64,000 nucleotides of DNA, taken from Prinia subflava. Its lineage: Eukaryota; Chordata; Aves; Passeriformes; Cisticolidae. Shown one piece after another: positions 51,641-62,500 of this stretch. Made by a program: the position numbers and the translations under genes. The notes under the pieces are model-generated. The model saw nothing but the letters and a program-made list of their open reading frames with translations, was not told where the DNA came from and did no database searches. Positions within the stretch are counted from its first letter, which is position 1. Each line of letters opens with the position of its first letter. Where the stretch lies: assembly GCF_021018805.1 (NCBI RefSeq), contig NC_086253.1, forward strand, positions 33,296,083 through 33,360,082, read 5' to 3'.

Positions 51641-52855
51641 GTTGTGATGTGTTTGTTTATCAAGGAAAAACGCTGCTGACTAAGAAGCCCAGGTGTAATA
51701 TTCTAACTGACAAGCTGTAAAACTCCACTGCTACAGACATACTAAATACAGTATAAATGCTGGTTGTTTACCCTTTTACTTTTGGGAGTTGACTTTTATG
51801 TTTAAGCTGCTGGCAATATTTGTAAGAAAAGGATGCATGTTGTATGTAACTTGCTCTTTCAGTACATTACTAAACAAGCAAATCTTTAGTTTTGCTTGTC
51901 TTTTTCCTGACAGTTGTGTCTTACCATCACCTCAAATGACTGAAGTGAAAGGTGGAGTTTTCTAAAACTCTGCCTGTGTTGTTGTGGGTTTCCTTATTCC
52001 TGCCCTCACACCATGCATTTGGCTTAAATCAGGGGTATGGTTTGAGAGATTTCAGAGTTACCAGACCAGGGTAGAGGAAGCACCACCACCCGGACACTAT
52101 TTAAAGGTCCATGTGAATACAGATGTCAGTGCAAGATACTAAGCAAACTTCTGTTCCTACTCACTGTGGAGTTTTTCCTCTTAAGTAATTTTGTATGTTC
52201 CTTTATACACTTTTTCCATACTAAAGGAAACCTAAACCTAAAATTTTTTCACATATTGAATAACATACTGAAATCTGTGTGTATGCTGCTTGGAAAGGCA
52301 GGGAAGTGTCACCACATGTCTCCTACTGGAGGCAGCTGAGAGATGGATCGGAACTGGATCTGAGGTTTCTGTTCTTAACAACATTCTATTGAAGAAACCT
52401 TTCTGGAAAAGCCAGCTGTCGTTACAGAAACAAATTTGAGCTGTCTTATTTGACTCATGGGGGGTGGGTGCTATAGCCAGCAAATCAGAAGCCTAAAGAG
52501 AACTTACCACCTCTTAAGCCTAAAATGATTATTTCACTGTCAGAGCTTATTTGTCTGCCTAAAGCCGAAGTGGGAGGTGTGGGTGTCACCACCGGCAGTG
52601 GATAAAGAGGTCTGTGGCTTCAACAGGGCCCCTTCAGCTGACGGGGCTTGACAAACTGCTTCATCTTCTCTTAACGATTTGATTGCCAGAGATGGAATTT
52701 AAAGTTTTCGAGCTAAAGCCTACTGTTTAGTTTTGTTTAGCACGCTCTTAAAGCAGATTCTGTTTTTGTGCTGTTTAAGTTCTCAACTGTTTCTGACCGT
52801 AGCTTTAGCTTTGCAGAAGCGAGCTCTTTCACTTGCTTTTCCAGATGCACAGCGT
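51641..52855. other. intergenic gap between ACSL1 and CENPU
   Basis: No gene was seen. The first kilobase is AT-rich; GC content climbs towards the CENPU promoter. Confidence 0.6.
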
Positions 52856-52861
52856 CAGTTC

Positions 52862-52880
52862 GGGGGGGGGGGGGAGGGGG
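52862..52880. repeat. G-run upstream of CENPU
   Basis: Thirteen G, one A and five G lie about 120 bases before the CENPU CpG island. The run could form a G-quadruplex; its exact length may be uncertain because of sequencing. Confidence 0.85.
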
Positions 52881-52974
52881 AAGAAGAAAGCGGGACGTTC
52901 TTGCGGTTTGTATTTAACCGGTCATTAACAGCAAAGTACGGAGCACAGCGGTGGCTAGGGGAATTACTCAGACA

Positions 52975-53165
52975 CTGAACTGCCTCCGGCGCTGTAGCGG
53001 GCCTGTAGAGGGCTGTGCCTCTTCCCCTTCCGGCCCGGCGGCTCCGCCCCGCGCCTCCCCTTCCTTCCCGCCCGCGGCGCGCGCGCTTCCAAAGGCGGCG
53101 GAGGCTCCCTGAGGGCAGCGGGCTGCGGCACCTGCGGCGGCGGGGCCGAGGTACAGGCGTCCACT
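52975..53165. promoter_or_regulatory. CENPU: CpG island, CENPU promoter region
   Basis: Dense CpG and GC-box sequence (CTCCGCCCCGCG at about 53042-53053, GCGGCGCGCGCG near 53075) lies about 0.3 to 0.5 kb upstream of the CENPU start codon. A possible donor GAG|GTACAG at 53151 and an acceptor-like CAG just before the ATG could make a 5'UTR intron, or the first exon may be continuous. I cannot tell which. Open frames on both strands here are composition artefacts. Confidence 0.7.
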
Positions 53166-53456
53166 GCAGCGTGGCGCTTCGTCTTTTTCCTGTGCCCTGC
53201 TCACTTACACGTGCTATGTACATCCATATACATAAGTATATAACGCCTTTCTCGGTCTGCGCTAAAGAAGGGGGCTTTGCCGCTTTTGGAGTGAGCTGAG
53301 CATAACAGCTTGAAATAACAAAGAATAGTGTGAACTAACAAAGATTTCCCGTTCTCGCCCAAGCACAGACACAGAGAAAGCTGATTTGTATCGGGGACAA
53401 TTTTTCACTAACTTCACCCTCGGTTTTATATTCGGCCTCATATACTGAACAGCAGA

Positions 53457-53507
53457 ATGTCCTCAAAGAAGAAAATAAAGACGACTCATACCAGCTATAA
53501 GCTAGAG
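53457..53507 (+). CDS. CENPU: CENPU coding exon 1 (residues 1-17)
   Basis: It translates MSSKKKIKTTHTSYKLE and ends CTAGAG|GTAAGT, phase 0. The 5'UTR boundary is unknown. The basic N-terminus is short compared with human. Confidence 0.88.
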
Positions 53508-56500
53508 GTAAGTTTCGCTAAGTTGGGCAGAATTCAAACAGCCGATGTTTTGGTTTTGTAAAGAATGTTCAAAGGAGGGCACGGTGAAAGGCCTTGAGGG
53601 GAGGCCGTGTGAGGAGTGGCTGAGGTCACTTGGTCTGTTCAGCTGGAGACTGAGGGGAGACCTCACCGTGGGCTCAGCTTCCTCGCCAGGGGGATTGCGG
53701 GGCAGACACTGATCTCTCCTTGCTGGCGACCGGTGAGGGGACCGGGGGAGCGGCCTGGGAGGTTGAGGTTGGATTTTAGAAGTTTTTCACCCACAGGGTG
53801 GTTGGGCACTGGGCCAGGCTCGCCAGGGCAGTGGTCACAGCACCAGGCCTGACAGAGTTCAAGGCCTGTTTGGACAGTACTCCTGGGCACACGGTGTGAC
53901 TCTTGGGGTGTCCTGTGCAGGGCCTTGTGGGTCCCTCCCAGTGCAGGATATTCCGTGATTCTGTGTCGTGTTAGTGTGCAGTCTGGGCATTGTCTCTGGA
54001 GATGGATGCATGGGGTCTAACGTAGGGCTTGCTTTCCACTGGGATCTGCTGTGCAATCCCTGCTGGGGCGCGCTTGGGGTGTTGGTGTGGGCTTTTCCTT
54101 TTTCCTTTTAGGAGCGGTACAAAATGGAGCATTGACTTTCAAACAGGCAGAAGTTTAAAAACAATCTCATAAAAGAAGGCTTAGAGAAAAAGTAGTTGAT
54201 GTGTATATTTGGTACTATAATAGAAATGCTGGGGCACTGCTAAGCACTGGTAAAATTAAAAAGCTCCAGAGGTCAGTCTTTTCTGGTTATAATTCACCCT
54301 ACACGTAGACACAGAGATTAGTGAGGAAAATCAGTCATACATTTTGTGAATGGCACACAACTGTTTCCACAATTGTTTCATAAACTTGTGTTATTCTCTC
54401 TTACCCTTCTGCTTTACAGAAGTGTCTCTGTAGTCCTTGATTTATAAATTCCACTTTTTTTAATAAGAAGTTACTGTATAGCTTTTCATTTTCTTCAGAA
54501 GAAAGTAATTCAATTGGATAAGGGTGGAAATTTATGTGATATGGAGATGAAAGAAGAAATGTTTTAATGCCTGAAAAGAGAAATATAGATACAGATCATA
54601 GAAACCAGGTATTAGAGTGTTATAAGATTTCTAAACTTGTACGCTTTTATGAAATAAGACAAAGCTTGCAGTAGAACACAGTATCAAATAGCAGAACATA
54701 AACATTTTATACCGTCACTTTTCTTAGAAAAAAAACCCCTGTAGCCTGAGCAAAAATATGCTTCAAATCCTTATGCCGTAGCTTAGGAGTCAGTATACAT
54801 ATATACATATATACATATATACATATATACATATATACATATATACATATATACATTCTGGTTAAATGTATTTCTAGCCAAATGTTCTTGAAATTCATTG
54901 TCATATTTAATCTGTTGTACACTCAAAAAGCTGGGTAAACTGGCTGTTAATTTCATACCTATGCAGGAGCACAAAGCCAACTCCAATCCTCGCTGGAAAT
55001 CACTTCCTCTTGAGGAACCAGATGTCTCAAGGATATTGAAGTTGGCAGAAACAAATCACCTTGAGGAGCTTGAGGATTCCTTTGGTTAGTATTCTCTCGA
55101 GTGTCACTTAATGTACAATTTTCACAAACCAAACACAAGGGCAAAATACTTCAGGTGCTTACCTAGGAAAAGGTTTCCATTCTTTACAAGAGAAAAGTAA
55201 TGGAGAGGAGAGACAGATGGGATTTTGTTATTTTCTAACATTTAGGAAGTAACAAGAATAATGCTGTAATATGTGCAAATAAAAGGCAGTGGAAAAATAC
55301 TGGCTATTCCACCTTTGTGGTCTGAATGATAGAATTTCGCACATCATAATATTGCAGTTGTGTAAGATCTTACAGTTAAAAACCAAAGTTCAGTATCTTA
55401 ACTTATTCTTTATTAAATACACAAATTATGAAGCAAAATTTTTGCCATTGTAGGAGATTCATGGCAGCAAACTTGCAGGGATGTTGTTCTTCCACTTTCA
55501 GATGTTACTTAAAACAATAACATAAAGCCATACAATTTCTGGTGAAGGATTAAAACTACTTCCATGTTATATATTGGACTTGTGTAATGAGTACACACAG
55601 GAAGAGAATCAATTTACATGCAATTTACATGGTGTAGATGCTCTTCTGGTACATCTATCTGGTGTTTTTTTGGGTTTTTTGGTTTTTTTTTGAAAATCAG
55701 TGTAATTAGAAGCTGTAGAGAAAATGTTAAGACTTATTTCACAGCTATAATAGTTATTACTCTGAGAAAATTACAGAAATAGAAATGTGGCTTAGGAACA
55801 GCATTGACAATGTGCTGTAAAAACTATTTAGCAGAAGGGTTGCTTGTAGGGCAAGGCTGCATAATGGAAAGCTCTTTTCCTTATTTCTGTGGTATGTATT
55901 TAGACTGTAAAAAGGCTACCCACTGACACTAATGTAAACTAAAACAAAAGTTTTGTGGCAGTGTGCTTGGAAAAAGAATTTTGTACCGTGGAAGGCATGC
56001 TCAAACCTTAAATTTCTCACAGTCCCAAACGATTTTGGTTTTATGAAATAAAACCTTCAAGAATTCTACATTTACAAATATTCTGTAGCAGCAATAATTG
56101 CCTTCTCATAGCATCCACTAAAGCAGTTTAAAATCTACATTAAAAAAAAAAGAAAGTAGTTGTTTAAACATGTAGCAGGTTTATGTATGCCATAGCAAAA
56201 AGAGACTTGAAAGAAACTGTACAAAGTATTTTGCTTGCACTGTGCCATGCTGTGTACATGCTGAACTACCTTTGGTTTGGATTCATAAAGAAATAGGTGG
56301 ATGGGTACAGAAACTATGAAACCTTTCTCTTTATACTTTTTCATAATCCTCAAATGATACTTGTAACGAGAACTTCCTATTTATTAGTTAGCAGATCACA
56401 AATGTTCTAACTAAATGCTTAATGGCTGGCAGTTCTCTTTGCCTTAAAAAAGAGAGCAGTGTTCACACAGTTTATTTTTTCTTTATAGATCACCCTTTGC

Positions 56501-59500
56501 ACAGTACTGCTGTGGATGCCTATGGAGAGGAACATTCACAAAACGAAGCACTCAGTCATGTTTCGGCACCACAAAGGCAAAACAGACGGTCTGGTGGGAA
56601 AAAACCAAAATTGTCAGCATTTAATTTAGTCTTCAGGTTTTTATATTTAAAGGGAAAAGTGTTCTAGTTAAGTTATATGTAACAAAGAAAATATTTTTTA
56701 AAATATTTTAATTCAAATTTTAGTATATTTATATGTTAAATCAAATTTGGTTAAATCTGAAATTGTCTTGCTACTTACTTCAAGCAAGAACTTCAATAGT
56801 ACTCGTATGAGACATAGCTCTACAAAATGTTCCCCAAAACACAAGATTTTCCTCTGAGAAAGATGATCCTTTCTCATAGGGTAGTAGTGTATGTTTTTCT
56901 TTTCCCAGTAAAAAACCGCGTCACTCAAAGCCCTCTGATGGTGATGTTCAGAAATCCAACACAGCTGATGCTGGAGAGGAACCCCTTAAGGAGACTGTGG
57001 TACTGAAAAAGTTTCATGAGTATTATCAGTCAATTTAATTTTAGTTTACTTCATGCCATGCCTGCATTAGAGGGTGGGGGGAGAGGAAGATCTTCCATTT
57101 GTTTCTTAGTACTGTTTTAGTACTTCATTGTACTTTCATTTAGTACTTTCATCCAAAATAATCAGTCCTCAGAGTATTCCTGTGAGGTGGCCAAGTGAAA
57201 TGCTTAAAGCTACAAGTCATCATGTCAACAAGGAATATAATAGCCAGCTGTTCCTGGATCCTGTAGCCTATTCTATTGCTCATTTGAGAGTATATTCTTT
57301 CATTTTTTCAGTTATCTTCTTCATATCTAGAATATATGTTCTCAAGGAATGGCATACTAGATGGAACATGAACCCTTTGTACTTATTTGGTATTGAAGCA
57401 AAACAGGTTTATGGGAAAAAGAATATTGATAAAATTAATTTTGAATATGTGTTAGAAATAAAAGCTGTTCAGTTCTGAAGGAGTGTTTTTGTACACTTAC
57501 TCCACAATTAGCGTAAAATGCTTTTGCCCCACTTAGCTGCCAGACATGCAGCAGAAGTCAGCTGTCTGCAGGCTCAAGAAAGTAACCTATCAAAAAGAGG
57601 CTGTGCAGTACTTGAAACAAGAGGTTTTTATGTATTGGAATTTATTGGAATTGTACTCTGGGTACAGAGTGTTAGTCTTTCATCAGTAGGCTGGATGCAT
57701 GCAGCACTCTAGTGCAAGTGCTGTTGTAGTTGTCACAAGGTCGTCAAAGTAGAGAATGGATTGGGAGAGAATGTGGGTGAAAAGGAAGGGTGAGCAGGCA
57801 CTGTTGATCAGAGAAATGTTAATCCTGAGTAATGACTGTGTGAACCAAGGGTCCTTAAGCTCCTCAGGACGTCTCCAACTCTGATGGGTCCTTGGCCAGT
57901 GCAGTCAAGCAGCCACTGTCCCACAGCAGAGTGACCACTGGGCTGGGACTGGTGGAACAGGCCAGAGGAAATGTTAGTGATGCTTCAGTCAGGAAATGCT
58001 TTCTGCATCTGCCTAATTGTCATCTCTCAGGAGTTTAGATGAGTAAACCTAGGGTTTATTCTGGAAGTTAATCTGATTTTTGTGTCACAGAACACTCTGA
58101 ATACTACTCAGTTCCAGGCAAAAAAGAAGAGGCCTTCAGAGGAGAACACATCAGAGCCTCCTGGTAAAGTACACTTTTTTCAGGACTTCCATATAGCTTT
58201 TCTTCATTCAAGATCAAAGTTTTTCAATGGTTTTCATTTCTGGAATGCAGCAACACAGTGCTTCTAGAAATGGAAAGGTTTAGTTTCAGTTTTGGTATAG
58301 ACCCCAGTTTGATCCCCATGGTTTGCATCCCTGAATTTGCCTATTCCTCCCCAGAAGAGATAAAGCATAGGTGTGGATTATACCTCTAAGTCAGCCTGGT
58401 TTCCTTTGGAGGGAAGCCTGGAGCCATGGCTGTGAACCTGTGGGAGGTGTAGGTGTCAGTACATTCCTTGGTCTGGAAGCCTGGAGCAGCAGCTGTGGGG
58501 CAAAACTTGGAGTGCCCCTGGCTGCAGCACAGCTGTCAGTGTAAAGACCCTGGAGAGAGGGAGCTTCGAGACAGTGGCATTTTTCAGTAGGAGGAAACTG
58601 TCTCCTGTGTCATCTTGCTTCCTTTGAACAGAACCCCGTCACGTGTTAGTGACAGATTTACATTGGGGAGTGTGTGAAGAAACATGGTTTCATTTTTTGT
58701 GGAATTGGTTTATAACACTATTGCAAAATTTAAAGGAATGTATTTGTGTGTAGTGGGTTTTTGAAGCAGATATGGTATTAATAAAGGAATGTATGTAAAT
58801 ATAAAAGCTCATGGATCTTTGCAAGTTGCAAATTCAGGCCAATAGTTTTTTAACACAAAAAATCATGTCTACAGTACACCGTGTAGTTTATTACTTAGTT
58901 TACTGATGTGTTCCTGGGCTTGCTTGAATCAATAAAGAATAAGAATTAAGTTACATGTCATTGATCATCCCACTTCTAAGGTGTTTCCAGCTTAATCTAT
59001 CACAGTTGCGCAGGCAAAGGCAGATGAAATAATTTGAATATTCTTCTTCTCAAATTTCATGTTAAAACACTCATCATTTTAGATGGTTATTTTGATGGTG
59101 GGCACAAGAGCTTTTCTGTTGTTTTACTACATGCACCTGAATTGTGCAACGCTTATGTCCATTCTGTTGTTCCAGTGGATAGCCCACAGTCTGTACAGAT
59201 TTGGTGTCCCAAAGAGCTGAAGAGAACTGCTAGAGATATTACAGAACTGGATGTTGTTCTGGCCGAAGTTGAGAAAATAGCAGCAAATTACAGGTAAATA
59301 TTCTGCTTTGCCATGACTAGATATTCAAAGTATTAAAAAGAAATCTCTGTGGTTTTGCTAATGGGCTCTCCTTTAGGGAGTCAGTATTGCATGGTTACAT
59401 TCTGATATTAATGATGATTACATATCTATGATACAAATGTTTCTTCATCATGATCTTGACATGGTCTCCAGGGATTTGATATTTTTGCAAACATGAACAG

Positions 59501-62500
59501 CACATCTCAGCTGATATTTCCCAAGGTAAAAATGAAGCTATTGCTTGTTTATGAAAGATCTGCAGTTGTCTAGCTGTTTAACTTTGTGTTTTATTTATTA
59601 CTCAAAGGAAGGGGTTTGGATGAGATTTCCCCTTTACTAAACCAAATGTGCTTTGTCCCTCTAACTTCTCCAGAGAAAGTATAGAATCAAACATTTGCAG
59701 AAAGGCTATCAATGACTTCTCTTCTGCTTTCAAGGACCAAATCACTGATCTTGTAAGTACACCAGAAATAAAATCAGTTTTGTGGTCAAAATACCTATAG
59801 TTTTAAATTGCCCTTTACACGTTCATTTTACAAGCTGAATCCTGAAGTGTTTGTCATATCTAAATCATTATGTAGTAAAACTGGTGAGCTGCATAATTAA
59901 AATGAGCATACAGCTGTGTCAAACTGTTTTAAAAGCTCATTGACTAGAGTTTTAAAAGGTTGATTTAATTTTTGTGCTGTCTCAGTGATTTCTGAGTAAG
60001 GCCTCTAACATATTCCAGGGAAAATCATCCCTGTTTAATTAACATTTTGAACATAACTGTAAGTGGAAGATGTTCAAGAGCCCTCTGCACACAATCCTGT
60101 GCCAAGTGCTCTAGGATGGCCCTGCTTGAGCAGGGAGGTTGCAGCAGAAGACCCACTGTGGTCCCTTCCAACCTCAGCCATTCTGTGCTTTATTGGATGG
60201 AAAGATTAAGGTGATTATGGTGAGTAAAATGAACTCAGAACTTTGCAGGAGTTTGCCAAATACCATGGCTAAGTACTAAAGCTATAGTTCTGAGTGGTTC
60301 ATTAGAAGTAACAAGTGTTGGAATTATTATGATACATCTATACAAAGATACAGAAAAATTAAGGTAGGTAGTATTACAGGAATTGGTGCAAGGAGTATTA
60401 CTTGCACTAACTCCTTCTGTGCAACAGTTTTCCTCTGGCATGAGGAGAGAGGAAAGAGTCAATACACAACCAGTGACGTCCCTTTGAACCAGGGTTGTTT
60501 TTTTTTAAATAAACACCCAACTTTTTATGTTATTCCAAAGTAATTCTTGCAACCATGTTCTTAGGAGGATAGTGATGAACTCAACCTGTCAACCTGTAAT
60601 TCTTCTTCTCTGTAGATAGCAGGAGTCCAGGAATTAAAGAATATGAAGGAAAAAAATGCTAAGGTAAATACATATCACTAGATTGTACAGCATACACTTG
60701 TGGGCATTGGAATGTTGAGAACTTGAGTGGAAGAGATAAAATAATTGACAAAAAGTGTACTATACTCAGAATCATCTGCCTGAACAGAGGTGAGGGAACC
60801 ACCTGAGGTTTTTTGGAGAAGTTCTGAGTAAATGTGGTGGGTTGCAAACTCTAGATTTATACTGCTATATGGTGTAAAAAAGAATGAAGGCTCATTAGGA
60901 TGGGTAAGATCTGTGCATGTCAATTACTCTTTTGGCTTTTTGATTTGTTGTTTTTTTTTTTTTTTTTAAATGGGTAATGGTGAAGCCTCTGGAGAGCCAG
61001 TTAAATAATGAGAGCTAACCTTAAAGAAACATAAATGAATACAAAATCTAGGAGAGCAGCAAAGATAGCATTTGGAGGATAGAATTGAGGATAGAATTGG
61101 ATTGCTTAATTTAAAGAAGGGAAGTCTCAGGCAGCTGCATTCCCTAAATAGAATTTTTGTTCACAGGAAGACAGTTCCTCTCTTCATTTATAACAAGTAG
61201 TAATTCGCTGAAAATACAATGGGAATGTTGACAGAAGGAGGCACTAGTGTAAGGGCAGAAAAACATTGCAGTGGTTTCATCAAGGAGAGGTGAATGCCCT
61301 ACAGAAGAGAGATTTAAGAGCAGCTTAGGCACTGTCTGGATTTCTGCCTAAATTAACATCTGCAAAATTTTCAATGGCAAAATAGCTTTAACAAATAAAG
61401 TCATCATAAAGCTTATCCTTGGAAGTAGCAATTAATATGCTGAAGTCTTTTTGACTTGAGGTGATACGGTAAACTGCTCTACATGTAAAATGAGAATCTT
61501 AATTCACAGCCACTCAGATTTATCCTTAGTTTGCACCTTAGACATTTCTTTAAAATTAAACTTTTAGTTGCTAATTTTAATTTCATGATGAGTTTTGCAT
61601 GTTAGATTTTTTAATTGTATGTTATATTAAAGAAAGCTTACTTAGCTATGGCAATCATCCTGAATGTACATTCATATTAATTTGCATTTTTAAACCTAAA
61701 ACCTCCTAGCTTGAAATCAAAATGTCACAAACTCCTTTTATATGCAAGAAAAATTGGGGATGGAGATTAGAGTTTGACATTTTAAGCAGCTTTAAAATGT
61801 TTCAAATACAGATGTAAAATGTGGTAGTTTATCAGGTCTGGTGTCTTAGAATCTTCCACAATGACAATCAGCATAAAACCTCAGAGAAAAAGAGGCAATG
61901 AAATTTGAGTTGTTTGCCTTTGAAATTTTAGAAACTCTTTCACAGACTTTGCTCACTGTTTATTTCAGGCAATAACAAACATCAAAAAGAAAAGGCAGCA
62001 ACTGGTGCAAGTCAGAGAAGAGCTAACTGGGTGTGTTTCTAACGATGCACAGTAATAGCCTGAAGAACTTAAGGAGTCTGGTATTTTGTAACTCGGAAGG
62101 GAAAGTAACTTGTTTTGTTCTCTCATTTTACTTTGAAATGACCACTGTTTTGCTTTTTGTTTTCACAAAAGCTCATTATAACCTCTCCTTTACATATTTC
62201 AGTTGCCTAGCCCGTCATTCTTGCAAGTTCTCTTAGCTAACTAGTTACTGGGAGGGTGTTTCACACCATAGGTTCACAGGAAGAACACCAGGGTTACGAT
62301 ATGAATTGCAAAAGTGCTGGACCATAAATTACAAAGGTCATACAGAGGACTTCTTTGGTTTTGAGATGGGAGATTGTATTTCACCTCTGCAGGTCAGCAG
62401 GAGTTGCTCTTAGTACATGGTTTATTTCCTTCTCATGTGGCCACACAATTCCCCTTCTCTAACTTGGCATTAATCTTAAGTGTCATTTAGATACACAACA

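Noticed and set aside
52855..53299. Several open frames on both strands around 53 kb
   Set aside because: They are artefacts of the GC-rich CENPU promoter; all are Arg/Pro/Ala-rich and mutually overlapping.
54794..54856. CRISPR-like array
   Set aside because: The repeats have no spacers; this is a simple 8-base microsatellite in a vertebrate intron.
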